In this document: positions 20,198 through 28,957 of the stretch, piece after piece
Layout: each line of letters begins with the position of its first letter
Numbering within the stretch: the stretch's first letter is position 1
Assembly: GCF_001512305.1 (NCBI RefSeq)
Contig: NZ_LNUT01000005.1
Span: 127,090 to 191,089 of the forward strand
Length of the DNA: 64,000 nt
Source: Arthrobacter sp. EPSL27
Lineage (GTDB): Bacteria; Actinomycetota; Actinomycetes; Actinomycetales; Micrococcaceae
Reading direction: 5' to 3'
Position numbers and translations under genes: made by a program
Notes under the pieces: model-generated
What the model was told of the DNA's origin: nothing
The model's database searches: none
Seen by the model: only the letters and a program-made list of their open reading frames with translations

Positions 20198-21139
20198 TCA
20201 CCCGGTGACGCTGCCCTGGGTCAGGCCGGCCACGATGTAGCGCTGAAGCGCAGCGAACACCAGCAGGATGGGGACAATCACCAGCACAGCGCCGGCCATC
20301 AGGATGCCCCAGCCGGATCCGTTGCCCTCGGAGTTCTGCAGCAGCGTCAGGCCCACCGGCAGCGTCATGGTCTCGGGCCGGTCCGTGATGATCAGCGGCC
20401 AGATGTAGTCGTTCCACTCACTGACCACCACCACCAGGGCCACCGTGGCGATCGACGGGACGGAGACCGGCACCACGATCCGCCAGAGACGGCGCCAGTG
20501 TCCGGCTCCGTCGATCTCGGCCGATTCCAGGATGGAGCCGGGAAGGGTCATAAAGTGCTGTCGCAGAAGGAAGGTGCCGAACGCCGTGCCAAGGCCGGGG
20601 AGGATGATGCCCCACAGGGTGTTCTTGCCGCCCATGCCAGCGATCAGGATGTAGTTGGGCAGGATGGACACCTGCGGCGGGACCATCAGGGCCACAAGGA
20701 TCAGCACAAAGATGACGTTCTTGTAGGGGAACCGGACGAACACAAGGGCGTACGCCGTGAGGATGGCCAGCAGGACCTTGATGGTGGCGCCCACGCCGGT
20801 GACGATCAGGCTGTTCAGGAAGAACTGGGCGAACGGCACCGTGGTCATGGCGATGTTGTAGTTCTCGAAGTTCAGGCTCTCCGGCAGGATCTTCAGGTCC
20901 ATGGTGATGATCTCGCCGGGCTGTTTGAAGGAGCTCAGCACCATCCACAGCAGGGGCAGGAATACCACCAGGGTGGCAACGATCAGCGGCAGGTAGCCGC
21001 CGGCAAGCGTCTGGACCAGGTTGGCGCGGGAGAAGGGCCGGTGGCGCTGCGGCGGAATGCCGGGATCGGCGTCGAAAGCATCCGCGGCGGGGCCGGCGTT
21101 GGCGGCGGGGTCAGGGCTGACGGGCGAGAGCAGGCTCAC
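20198..21139 (-). CDS. ABC transporter permease, UgpE/MalG type
   Basis: This inner-membrane permease of a carbohydrate importer has 313 residues, a polar Pro/Ala-rich N-terminus of about 35 residues and six predicted membrane helices. The EAA loop that contacts the ATPase is ESAEIDGAGHWRRLWRIVVP. The GTG start overlaps the upstream permease stop by four bases. Its partner is the UgpA-type permease, and the shared ATPase must be encoded elsewhere. Confidence 0.93.
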   Translation of the reverse strand: MSLLSPVSPDPAANAGPAADAFDADPGIPPQRHRPFSRANLVQTLAGGYLPLIVATLVVFLPLLWMVLSSFKQPGEIITMDLKILPESLNFENYNIAMTTVPFAQFFLNSLIVTGVGATIKVLLAILTAYALVFVRFPYKNVIFVLILVALMVPPQVSILPNYILIAGMGGKNTLWGIILPGLGTAFGTFLLRQHFMTLPGSILESAEIDGAGHWRRLWRIVVPVSVPSIATVALVVVVSEWNDYIWPLIITDRPETMTLPVGLTLLQNSEGNGSGWGILMAGAVLVIVPILLVFAALQRYIVAGLTQGSVTG

Positions 21140-22086
21140 GAGTAGTGCACCTTCCGTTCGACGAACCGCAACTGCAGCACGGTGATGATGAGGAGGATGG
21201 CGAACAGGACCACGGAGATCGCGGCCGAGTAGCCGGCCCGGTTGAACGCCCCGAAGGCCTGGAGGTAGGCCTCGTAGATCAGGGTGGACGTCCCGTTGCC
21301 CAGCGGCGTCATGATCCGGATCAGGTCGAAGGCCTGCAGCGAGCTCAGCATGGTGGTGATGAGCAGGAAGAATGTGGTGGGGGAGAGCAGCGGCAGGGCC
21401 ATGCTCACAAAGCGCCGGAAGCCGTTGGCGCCGTCCAGCGACGCCGCTTCCATCACATCCTGCGGCAGCGACTGCAGCCCCGCGAGGTAGACGACGGCGC
21501 AGTAGCCCAGGTTCTTCCAGACGTAGACGATGATGACCATCACCAGCGACAGCTGCGGGTCATTGATCCACTGCGGGCTCTGCTGGCCGATGCCGCGCAG
21601 CAGCCAGGCGAGCACCCCGTAGCCGGGGTCGAAGATGAAAAGCCAGACAAGCCCGACGCCGACGCCGCTGAGGACGTACGGGGCGAACACGGCCGAGCGC
21701 GCGAACGTGGTGCCGCGGATCTTCGAGTTCAGCGCGAGGGCCACCAGGAGGCCCAGCACCATGGAGCCGCCCACAGTGATCAGGGTGAAGACGGCGGTGG
21801 TGCCGAGGACCTTGGTGGCGTCGGAGCTGGTGAAGAAGGTGACGTAGTTGTCGAAGCCCACCACCGTGGCCGAGGCGGAGCCCAGGGTCCAGTCCAGCGT
21901 GGAGTAGTAGATGTTGTTGAAGAGCGGAAGGTACGTGAACACCCCGATGAGGAGCAGGTTGGGGAGGGCAAGGGCCAGGAAGACAAAGAAGTCCCGGCGC
22001 GTTCGGGCGGACCAGCGGGCGCGGGGCGTCGGGGCCGGTTTCGGCTCGACGGCGGCGCGGGGCCGGTCGGTCAATTGTCGCGTCAT
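21136..22086 (-). CDS. ABC transporter permease, UgpA/MalF type
   Basis: This is the first gene of the importer operon. It has 316 residues, a basic N-terminal tail and six membrane helices (first: DFFVFLALALPNLLLIGVF). The EAA loop is MEAASLDGANGFRRFVSMAL. No ATP-binding subunit is encoded in the operon, a common arrangement in actinobacteria where one MsmK/UgpC-type ATPase serves several importers. The ribosome binding site is weak. Confidence 0.93.
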   Translation of the reverse strand: MTRQLTDRPRAAVEPKPAPTPRARWSARTRRDFFVFLALALPNLLLIGVFTYLPLFNNIYYSTLDWTLGSASATVVGFDNYVTFFTSSDATKVLGTTAVFTLITVGGSMVLGLLVALALNSKIRGTTFARSAVFAPYVLSGVGVGLVWLFIFDPGYGVLAWLLRGIGQQSPQWINDPQLSLVMVIIVYVWKNLGYCAVVYLAGLQSLPQDVMEAASLDGANGFRRFVSMALPLLSPTTFFLLITTMLSSLQAFDLIRIMTPLGNGTSTLIYEAYLQAFGAFNRAGYSAAISVVLFAILLIITVLQLRFVERKVHYS

Positions 22087-22341
22087 TCAGGTCTCTAACG
22101 GGTCCGAGCCTGCTGGGTGGCAGGCGGATGGGCGGGGATACCTAGCTATCACTTCACCACATGGCTGGTGGGCAGAATCCCGCACAAGACCCCAGTAGAG
22201 CGTTGTTGTCCAAGGCTTCGTTGCCCGTTAACTCTGTGTTGCATGAAGTATTACATAACGTCCGTTTGGGCCGAGGACATCGGCGCGCGATTCGTCAAGT
22301 CGCTGGAGCCCGGCACTTCCGCCGTGGCGCACAATGGAGCC
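22087..22341. other. Divergent intergenic region, importer operon / S58 peptidase
   Basis: This 255-base region must contain both promoters. An imperfect palindrome, ATGAAGTATTACAT (22243-22256, 10 of 14 positions symmetric), is a possible operator. The CACAAT box at 22330-22335, six bases before the peptidase ATG, fits the leaderless pattern seen elsewhere in the window. No regulator gene is adjacent. Confidence 0.4.
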
Positions 22342-23382
22342 ATGACAGCGATTACGGATGTGCCGGGCCTGCGGGTGGGCCAGGCCGGCAGGGCAGGCGG
22401 AGGGTGGCTGAGCGGTGTGACGGTGGTGCTGCCGCCCATAGGGACCGTGGGCTCCGTCGACGTCCGGGGCGGCGGCCCCGGGACGCACGAGACCGACGCC
22501 CTGGACCCGACGACGCTGACCCGCCTGGTGGACGCGGTGGTGCTCACCGGCGGGAGCGCCTACGGCCTTGCCGCGGCGCACGGGGCCCAGCGCTGGTGCG
22601 AGGAGAACGGCCGCGGTTTCCCCGTCACGGGCGGCGTGGTCCCGATTGTGCCGGCCGCCGCGATCTTCGACCTGGGCCGCGGCGGCGACTTCGCCGCTCG
22701 CCCAGACGAGGCCATGGGCTACGCCGCCGCGGCAGACGCAGCGGCCCGCCAGGAAGGCCACGACGTCGAACGCGGCAACACGGGAGCCGGCACCGGAGCC
22801 CTCATAGGCCGAGGAAAGTACAAAGGAGGCCTGGGCACCGCCTCCATCACCCTAGAGAACATCTCCCAAGACGGCCCGGTGGTTGTAGGGGCAATAGCAG
22901 TAGTCAATGCGCTGGGACTACCGATCGGCACACCGAGCTGGCGGACGGAACCCGGCAGCGTGCGTCTAAGCGACGAAGGAGCGAGCACGCAGAGGGTTGC
23001 GGCCGCCGGCTCGGAAGGTGAGCCCGGAGTCGCAGACGACGCAGTTGGCGCGGACCAGCCGCCCCTCAACACGACCCTCGTCGTCGTCGCCACGAACGCC
23101 GTCCTGGACAAGGCCGAGTGCCGGCGCACAGCGTCGGCCGCCCACGCCGGCCTGGCCCGGGCGCTGGACCCCAGCCACACCCTGGCCGACGGCGACACGG
23201 TCTTCTGCCTCGCCACCGGGGGAGTTGCGCTGGACCGCAGCAGCGAGGCCGCGCGGCAGGGGAGCCTGATCGCCCTGCAGAGTGCGGCAGCCGACGTCGT
23301 GCGCCTGGCCATCCTGGACGGGATCGCGTGCGCGGAGCCGGTGAGCACGCCCGCGGGCGATTTTGGTGCGTACGGGCGCTGA
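22342..23382 (+). CDS. P1/S58-family N-terminal-nucleophile hydrolase (DmpA/NylC-like)
   Basis: Family S58 enzymes (DmpA aminopeptidase, BapA, nylon-oligomer hydrolase NylC) are made as a single chain that cleaves itself to expose an N-terminal Ser or Thr nucleophile. The protein has 346 residues. The N-terminal segment TDVPGLRVGQAG, the GGSAYGLAAAHGAQRW stretch and the GNTGAGTGALIG glycine motif are characteristic. The predicted cleavage point is N243/T244 in PPLNTTLVVVATNA, an Asn-Thr junction as described for NylC; DmpA uses Gly-Ser. I chose the ATG at 22342 because upstream in-frame residues do not match the family. The true substrate is unknown. Confidence 0.88.
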   Translation: MTAITDVPGLRVGQAGRAGGGWLSGVTVVLPPIGTVGSVDVRGGGPGTHETDALDPTTLTRLVDAVVLTGGSAYGLAAAHGAQRWCEENGRGFPVTGGVVPIVPAAAIFDLGRGGDFAARPDEAMGYAAAADAAARQEGHDVERGNTGAGTGALIGRGKYKGGLGTASITLENISQDGPVVVGAIAVVNALGLPIGTPSWRTEPGSVRLSDEGASTQRVAAAGSEGEPGVADDAVGADQPPLNTTLVVVATNAVLDKAECRRTASAAHAGLARALDPSHTLADGDTVFCLATGGVALDRSSEAARQGSLIALQSAAADVVRLAILDGIACAEPVSTPAGDFGAYGR

Positions 23383-23512
23383 GTACGCTACGATGGCTGG
23401 ATTTAACATTCGGGCCGTAATGGCGTAGTGTTGTCTGTTGGTTGTCTGCCCTGTTGTGCCCTTTTGTGGGCCGGGAGGCTACAGCCAATCAATCAAAAAC
23501 GTCCGCGGTGAT

Positions 23513-23530
23513 TTCCGGTGCAAACCGGAG
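23513..23530 (+). other. GNRA-capped hairpin in the infA leader
   Basis: TCCGGT-GCAA-ACCGGA forms a perfect 6-bp stem with a GCAA (GNRA) tetraloop, ending 31 bases before the infA ATG. It follows a T/G-rich stretch with repeated TTGTCTG. It may stabilise the leader or be a protein or RNA contact. Confidence 0.6.
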
Positions 23531-23560
23531 GGCTGCGGCAAACGACAGTTAGCGGAGGGT

Positions 23561-23782
23561 ATGGCCAAGAAGGACGGGGTCATTGAGATCGAGGGCGTTG
23601 TGACTGAGGCGCTGCCCAATGCGATGTTTCGCGTTGAGCTGACCAACAAGCACATCGTTCTGGCACACATCTCTGGAAAGATGCGCCAGCACTACATCAG
23701 GATTCTCCCTGAGGACCGGGTAGTGGTGGAGCTGAGCCCGTACGACCTGACACGTGGTCGTATCGTCTACCGCTACAAATAA
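23561..23782 (+). CDS. infA: Translation initiation factor IF-1
   Basis: IF-1 binds the ribosomal A site during initiation. The 73-residue S1-like OB-fold protein starts [19 protein letters not shown] and ends with [18 protein letters not shown] ribosome binding site is present. It begins the alpha-type cluster after the insertion. Confidence 0.99.
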   Translation: MAKKDGVIEIEGVVTEALPNAMFRVELTNKHIVLAHISGKMRQHYIRILPEDRVVVELSPYDLTRGRIVYRYK

Positions 23783-23850
23783 ACACTGGCCGGCCAGGCA
23801 ACAGCTGATGGCCGGTCCAGCTGACCAACTGCAACACGCAAAGGAATGCC

Positions 23851-23964
23851 ATGAAGGTCAAGCCGAGCGTCAAGCAGATCTGCGAAAAGTGCAAAGTGAT
23901 CCGCCGTAATGGCCGGGTCATGGTGATCTGCGAGAACCCGCGCCACAAGCAGCGCCAGGGCTAA
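23851..23964 (+). CDS. rpmJ: 50S ribosomal protein L36
   Basis: L36 is a 37-residue zinc-binding 50S protein. The zinc ligands C11, C14, C27 and H32 are all present ([19 protein letters not shown]), so this is the C+ form. It lies between infA and rpsM as usual, with ribosome binding site AAAGGA. Confidence 0.98.
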   Translation: MKVKPSVKQICEKCKVIRRNGRVMVICENPRHKQRQG

Positions 23965-24146
23965 TTTCCCGCTTGGGAAATCCTGGGTTGCTAACCCACG
24001 CAAGTAAATAAAGGCAGCACAAGCTGATCTGGGACACTGAGCATCAACGAGTCCGGACAGCTAACCCCCGGTCGGAGGCTGGGGCCGTACGGAATGTGCG
24101 GGTGTACTGCCTACGACCTCCGGTTTATTCAAGGAGCACTGCCACT

Positions 24147-24521
24147 ATGGCTCGTCTCGCTGGCGTAGACATTCCCCGCGAAAAGCGGTTGGAAATTGCG
24201 CTTACTTACATCTACGGCGTGGGCAAGACCCGTGCACACGAAACCCTGGCTGCCACCGGCATCAGCGCGGACGTTCGGGTCAAGGACCTGTCCGACGCCG
24301 AGCTCGTCCAGCTGCGTGACTACATTGAAGGCAACTACAAGGTTGAGGGTGACCTTCGCCGCGAAGTAGCAGCAGATATCCGCCGCAAGGTTGAAATCGG
24401 CAGCTACGAAGGTATTCGCCACCGTAAGGGCCTGCCCGTACGCGGACAGCGCACGAAGACCAACGCTCGTACCCGCAAGGGCCCGAAGCGCACCGTCGCA
24501 GGCAAGAAGAAGACCCGCTAA
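24147..24521 (+). CDS. rpsM: 30S ribosomal protein S13
   Basis: S13 forms head-to-50S bridges and contacts P-site tRNA. The 124 residues start [21 protein letters not shown] and end in the basic [19 protein letters not shown] segment. The ATG at 24147 is preceded by AAGGAG at 24131; an upstream in-frame GTG is unlikely. A 182-base leader separates it from rpmJ. Confidence 0.99.
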   Translation: MARLAGVDIPREKRLEIALTYIYGVGKTRAHETLAATGISADVRVKDLSDAELVQLRDYIEGNYKVEGDLRREVAADIRRKVEIGSYEGIRHRKGLPVRGQRTKTNARTRKGPKRTVAGKKKTR

Positions 24522-24560
24522 ACGCGCGTCTTCCCCCGATAACTTTCTGTAGGAGAAATA

Positions 24561-24962
24561 ATGCCCCCGAAGACTCGTGGCGCGGTTCGCAAGCCGCGTA
24601 AGAAGGACAAGAAGAATATCGCGCTGGGCCAGGCGCACATCAAGAGCACCTTTAACAACACCATCGTGTCCATCACGGACCCGAGCGGTGCTGTCATCTC
24701 CTGGGCTTCGTCCGGTGAGGTTGGGTTCAAGGGCTCACGTAAGTCCACCCCGTTCGCAGCCCAGATGGCCGCCGAAGCCGCCGCAAAGCGTGCGCAGGAG
24801 CACGGCATGCGCAAGGTTGACGTATTCGTCAAGGGCCCGGGTTCGGGACGCGAAACGGCTATCCGTTCGCTGCAGGCCGCTGGCCTCGAGGTTGGCTCCA
24901 TCCAGGACGTCACCCCCAGCGCCCACAACGGCTGCCGTCCGCCGAAGCGCCGCCGCGTCTAA
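24561..24962 (+). CDS. rpsK: 30S ribosomal protein S11
   Basis: S11 is part of the 30S platform. The 133 residues include [20 protein letters not shown] and the C-terminal [17 protein letters not shown]. The ribosome binding site is TAGGAGAAAT. Normally rpsD follows; here a strong hairpin and rpoA follow. Confidence 0.99.
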   Translation: MPPKTRGAVRKPRKKDKKNIALGQAHIKSTFNNTIVSITDPSGAVISWASSGEVGFKGSRKSTPFAAQMAAEAAAKRAQEHGMRKVDVFVKGPGSGRETAIRSLQAAGLEVGSIQDVTPSAHNGCRPPKRRRV

Positions 24963-24980
24963 GGCTTTCCACGCACCGGT

Positions 24981-25012
24981 GCTTGCCCGGACCCTCACCG
25001 GTCCGGGCAAGC
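24981..25012 (+). other. Strong hairpin between rpsK and rpoA
   Basis: A perfect 13-bp GC-rich stem (24981-24993 with 25000-25012) and a 6-base loop lie in the 132-base gap where rpsD is found in many bacteria. No T run follows, so it may attenuate, protect or process the mRNA rather than end it. Confidence 0.7.
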
Positions 25013-25094
25013 CCAGCGGCGTTAAGTCCTCAGACCGATCTTTCCACCACCTGTGTTGCGTCATATAGCGGATGCTCGCCGAAAGGAAACCTAA

Positions 25095-26105
25095 GTGCTC
25101 ATTGCACAGCGCCCCACCCTCTCCGAAGAGGTAGTCTCCGACAACCGTTCGCGTTTCATCATTGAACCGCTGGAACCCGGTTTCGGTTACACCCTCGGAA
25201 ACTCCCTCCGCCGTACCCTGCTCTCCTCCATCCCCGGTGCCTCTGTCACGAGCATCCGGATCGATGGCGTGCTGCACGAGTTCACCACGGTTCCGGGTGT
25301 CAAGGAAGATGTCACTGAGATCATCCTGAACATCAAGAACCTGTCGGTTTCCTCCGAGCACGACGAGCCGGTTGTTGCTTACCTGCGCAAGCAGGGCCCG
25401 GGAGTCGTCACCGCCGCGGACATCGCTCCGCCGGCCGGCGTCGAATTCCACAACCCGGATCTGCACATTGCCACGCTGAACTCGAAGGGCAAGTTCGAAC
25501 TCGAACTGACCATCGAGCGCGGCCGCGGCTACGTTTCGGCAGCTCAGAACAAGTCCGGCGACTCCGAGATCGGCCGCATCCCGGTCGACTCGATCTACTC
25601 GCCGGTCCTGAAGGTTACTTTCCGCGTGGAAGCTACCCGTGTTGAGCAGCGCACCGACTTCGACAAGCTCATTGTCGACGTCGAGACCAAGCAGGCCATC
25701 GCCCCGCGCGATGCCGTTGCTTCGGCAGGTACCACCCTGGTGGAACTGTTCGGTCTGGCCCGCGAGCTGAACACCGCAGCTGAAGGTATCGAGATTGGCC
25801 CGTCGCCGACGGATGCTGCCCTGGCAGCAGACATGGCCCTGCCGATCGAGGATCTGGACCTCACGGTCCGTTCCTACAACTGCCTCAAGCGTGAGGGCAT
25901 CCACACCGTGGGTGAACTCGTGGCCCGCTCCGAGGCTGACCTCATGGACATCCGTAACTTCGGTGCGAAGTCCATCGATGAGGTCAAGGCAAAGCTGGTT
26001 GAACTGGGCCTGTCCCTCAAGGACTCGCCTCCCGGTTTTGACCTCGCAGCACGCGCCGCAGCAATTGAAGAGGACGACGCCGCGTTCAGCGACGACGAGC
26101 TCTAA
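25095..26105 (+). CDS. rpoA: RNA polymerase alpha subunit
   Basis: Alpha dimerises to start RNA polymerase assembly and contacts promoter UP elements. The 336-residue protein has the N-terminal dimerisation domain ([20 protein letters not shown]) and the C-terminal domain from about residue 250 ([35 protein letters not shown]), then an acidic tail. The start is GTG with GAAAGGA upstream. Confidence 0.99.
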   Translation: MLIAQRPTLSEEVVSDNRSRFIIEPLEPGFGYTLGNSLRRTLLSSIPGASVTSIRIDGVLHEFTTVPGVKEDVTEIILNIKNLSVSSEHDEPVVAYLRKQGPGVVTAADIAPPAGVEFHNPDLHIATLNSKGKFELELTIERGRGYVSAAQNKSGDSEIGRIPVDSIYSPVLKVTFRVEATRVEQRTDFDKLIVDVETKQAIAPRDAVASAGTTLVELFGLARELNTAAEGIEIGPSPTDAALAADMALPIEDLDLTVRSYNCLKREGIHTVGELVARSEADLMDIRNFGAKSIDEVKAKLVELGLSLKDSPPGFDLAARAAAIEEDDAAFSDDEL

Positions 26106-26181
26106 CAAACAGATCTTGGCCCGCGGGCTGACGCACCATGGTGTGCGCGGCCCAACGGCTTCCATATGAGGAGAAACTATT

Positions 26182-26757
26182 ATGCCTACCCCCGCTAAGG
26201 GTCCGCGCCTCGGAGGCGGAGCGGCTCACGAGCGTCTTATGCTCGCGAACCTGTCCGCAGCACTGTTCGAGCACAAGCGGATCACCACCACGGTGACCAA
26301 GGCCAAGCGACTGAAGCCCTACGCCGAGCGTCTGGTGACCTTCGCCAAGCGTGGCGACCTGGCTTCCCGCCGCCGTGTGCACGGCCTGATCAGCAACAAG
26401 GGCGTCGTCCACGAGCTGTTCAACGACATTGCACAGGCAGTGGAGAACCGCGACGGCGGCTACACCCGCATCACCAAGATCGGCAACCGCAAGGGCGACA
26501 ACGCTCCCATGGCTGTCATCGAACTGGTCCTCGAGCCGGTTTCCGCCAAGCAGGCCGTTGTAGCCGAGGCTACCTCCGCTGCCAAGCGCGATGCTGACAA
26601 GAAGGATGCCGAGAAGGCTGAAGCCGCTCCGGTCGCCGAGACCGAAGCTGCAGAGACCGAAGAGGCTCCGGCTGCTGAGGCTGCTGAGACCGAAGCTGCA
26701 ACCGAAGAGGCTCCGGCCGCTGAGGAAGCTGCCAAGTCCGAGAAGGACGAGAAGTAA
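26182..26757 (+). CDS. rplQ: 50S ribosomal protein L17, long Ala/Glu tail
   Basis: L17 lies near the tunnel exit. The conserved core (residues 1-120; [40 protein letters not shown]) is followed by about 70 residues of repetitive Ala/Glu/Thr sequence ([16 protein letters not shown]), giving 191 residues. The ribosome binding site is TGAGGAGA. Confidence 0.99.
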   Translation: MPTPAKGPRLGGGAAHERLMLANLSAALFEHKRITTTVTKAKRLKPYAERLVTFAKRGDLASRRRVHGLISNKGVVHELFNDIAQAVENRDGGYTRITKIGNRKGDNAPMAVIELVLEPVSAKQAVVAEATSAAKRDADKKDAEKAEAAPVAETEAAETEEAPAAEAAETEAATEEAPAAEEAAKSEKDEK

Positions 26758-26775
26758 TCAGCTGATTCCTTCGCA

Positions 26776-26781
26776 TAGACT
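26776..26781 (+). promoter_or_regulatory. TAGACT -10 box for leaderless truA
   Basis: TAGACT ends seven bases before the truA ATG, where no ribosome binding site is present. It is the left part of a perfect 14-base palindrome, TAGACTTAAGTCTA (26776-26789). No clear -35 is seen. Confidence 0.5.
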
Positions 26782-26788
26782 TAAGTCT

Positions 26789-27679
26789 ATGAACCACCAG
26801 AAACCCGCGGCTCCCGTTGAAGGGGGCGGCGGGTTTCTGCGTATCCGACTTGATCTGGCGTACGACGGCGGACCCTTCAGCGGGTGGGCCGTCCAGCCTG
26901 GCCTCCGCACGGTGCAGGGGGTGCTGGAGCAAGCGCTGGAGCTGCTCATTCGGCGCCCTGTCCGGGTGACCGTCGCGGGGCGGACCGACGCCGGCGTCCA
27001 CGCCCGCGGCCAGGTGGTCCATCTGGACCTGACCGAGGCCGAATGGTTTGGCCTGAACCGGGGTGCCGGGTTGGATCCCGCCGTCGCGCTGCTCCGCCGC
27101 CTCCGCGGCGCCCTCAGCCGGGGGCTGGGCGACCTGGCCGGTGCGATCCAGGTCCACCGGGTCTCTGTGGCCCCCGAAGGTTTTGACGCGCGCTTCTCGG
27201 CGCTCTGGCGCCGTTACAGCTACCGGATCGCCGACGGCCCGGCCCTCTGGGACCCGCTGGGCCGGTCCACCACGCTCTGGCACAAGGAGCCGCTGGACAC
27301 CGGGCTCCTCAACGCCGGCGCCGATCTGCTGCTGGGGCTCCAGGACTTCCGCTCGTACTGCAAGCCGCGGGAGGGATCCACCACCATCCGGGACCTGCAG
27401 CGCTTCGAGTTTGCCCGCGGAGCGGACGGGGTCATTGTGGCCACCGTGCAGGCGGACGCGTTCTGCCACAACATGGTGCGGTCCCTGGTGGGCTCGGCCC
27501 TGTACGTGGGTGCCGGCCGCGAAGCGCCGGAATGGCTGTACGAGCGGCTGCTGGCCCGCCAGCGCGATGCCCGGTCCGTCTTGGCCGCGCCGCACCCGCT
27601 GGTGCTGGAGGAAGTGGCCTATCCCTCGGGTGAGGGGCTGCTGGCCCGGGCCGAGCTGACCCGCGCCCGCCGGGCTTAG
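26789..27679 (+). CDS. truA: tRNA pseudouridine(38-40) synthase
   Basis: TruA makes pseudouridine at positions 38-40 of the tRNA anticodon arm. The 296-residue protein has the catalytic aspartate in VAGRTDAGVHARGQ (residue about 67), the N-terminal RLDLAYDGGPFSGWAVQP and the C-terminal FCHNMVRSLVGSALYVG. The ATG at 26789 gives a sensible N-terminus but lacks a ribosome binding site; a TAGACT box seven bases upstream suggests a leaderless transcript. Confidence 0.95.
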   Translation: MNHQKPAAPVEGGGGFLRIRLDLAYDGGPFSGWAVQPGLRTVQGVLEQALELLIRRPVRVTVAGRTDAGVHARGQVVHLDLTEAEWFGLNRGAGLDPAVALLRRLRGALSRGLGDLAGAIQVHRVSVAPEGFDARFSALWRRYSYRIADGPALWDPLGRSTTLWHKEPLDTGLLNAGADLLLGLQDFRSYCKPREGSTTIRDLQRFEFARGADGVIVATVQADAFCHNMVRSLVGSALYVGAGREAPEWLYERLLARQRDARSVLAAPHPLVLEEVAYPSGEGLLARAELTRARRA

Positions 27680-27740
27680 CCGGTAGAGCTGATCTCCGGG
27701 GCTGCGGCCTTCCGGCGGTTGTTTGCAGCGCTGCCGTCGG

Positions 27741-28745
27741 CTAGTACGACGGCGGTGCCTCCGCGGCGGGAAGCTCCACGGTGAACGTGCTTCCGCACCC
27801 CGGCTGCGTCCGGCAGGAAATTTTGCCGCCGTGCCGTTCCACAATGGCCTTGGTAATGGCCAGGCCAAGTCCGACGCCGGGAATGGCCCCTTCGCGCACG
27901 GCCGGGCTGCGGAAGAAGCGGGTGAAGACCTGGCCGGCGTCGTCGGCTGTCATCCCCATGCCGTCATCCGTGACGTGCAGCAGGACCCGGCCGTCCTCGT
28001 GGCCGGCTGAGACGCGGACCGTGCCGCCGGGTGAGTACTTGATGGCGTTGGAGACCAGGTTGTCCAGGGCCTGGCTGATCCGGAGCGGATCGGCGTGCGC
28101 CCAGAGCGGGGCGGGAACGTCCATAGCGAGCGTGACCCGCGATGCCTCCGCGTGGGCCTGGGCCGAGCCGAGGCTGGCTTCGACCAGTCCGGCCAGATCG
28201 GTCCGGCGCGGGTGGACGTCCAGGGCCGTGTCGGCGGACGCCAGCAGGTCCGAGACGAGGGCCTGCAGCCGCTCGGCGTTCCGCTGGGCAACCTCGACCC
28301 GCCTCTCAGCAGCAGGGGGAAGGTCTCCAGAGTCGGCCAAAACGAGGTCCAGGTTGCCGATGATCGAGGTCAACGGGGTGCGGAACTCATGGGAAACGTT
28401 GGATACGGCATCGTTCTTGGCGGCTAAGGCATGGACCAGCCCGGAAACCTCGCCGGTCATGGCCTGCAGCGCTGCTTCCCTGGCGGCGGACTGACGCTGT
28501 TCCCGGCGCAGCCGTCCGCGGGAGAGGTATAGGGCGACGGACAGGGCGATGAGCAGTGCAGCGAGGAGGGCCACGGCAGCCCGGGCAGTGCTGCTCCCGT
28601 GAAGGCCCGGCCAGCTGACGGCCGCCGCCATCAGGCCGGCCGTCAGCACAAGGGCTACGGAAAGCCGGCACCCGAGCATCCGGGCGCTGGGACCCCCAAC
28701 CTTGAGGCGCCTCTCGGTGTTTCGGACCAGTCCCTGTTCACTCAC
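27741..28745 (-). CDS. Sensor histidine kinase
   Basis: This membrane kinase has 334 residues. Two closely spaced membrane helices lie near residues 30-75 (LSVALVLTAGLMAAAVSW and AVALLAALLIALSVALYL), so there is almost no extracellular sensor. The HisKA H-box is VSHEFRTPLTSIIGNLDLVL. The ATPase motifs are N-box LDNLVSNAIKYSPGG, G1 DDGMGMTADD, F-box FTRFFRS and G2 GVGLGLAITK, all intact. I chose the GTG at 28745 because GGAAGGAG stands before it; an ATG at 28793 would add 16 residues. It is divergent from the response regulator at 28958 and probably pairs with it. Proximity to the Tad clusters suggests, but does not prove, pilus control. Confidence 0.9.
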   Translation of the reverse strand: MSEQGLVRNTERRLKVGGPSARMLGCRLSVALVLTAGLMAAAVSWPGLHGSSTARAAVALLAALLIALSVALYLSRGRLRREQRQSAAREAALQAMTGEVSGLVHALAAKNDAVSNVSHEFRTPLTSIIGNLDLVLADSGDLPPAAERRVEVAQRNAERLQALVSDLLASADTALDVHPRRTDLAGLVEASLGSAQAHAEASRVTLAMDVPAPLWAHADPLRISQALDNLVSNAIKYSPGGTVRVSAGHEDGRVLLHVTDDGMGMTADDAGQVFTRFFRSPAVREGAIPGVGLGLAITKAIVERHGGKISCRTQPGCGSTFTVELPAAEAPPSY

Positions 28746-28957
28746 TGAAGCCCCGCTCCTTCCTGACTGCTCCAGTTTTACACCAGTTGTCATACATACT
28801 TGACACCGAGCCGGGATATCCGGGGTCTGTTACTGCGCCGGTACCGGCTTTTTGGCACTGACGTGGGTATTCTGACAATGCCGGTGGGGGTCGGCGCGGT
28901 CCGCAGTGCCGGCGCGTCCGCGTTGGGAATGGAGCAGGACCAGATGTGAGGGGGGCC

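Noticed and set aside
23393..23427. 11-codon leader peptide upstream of infA
   Set aside because: An ATG with a short frame exists but has no ribosome binding site, no stalling motif and no conserved context visible.
23505..23545. Cobalamin-type riboswitch before infA
   Set aside because: GGTGCAAACCGG resembles part of a B12 box, but it is simply a hairpin loop; the rest of the consensus is missing and infA is not a B12 gene.
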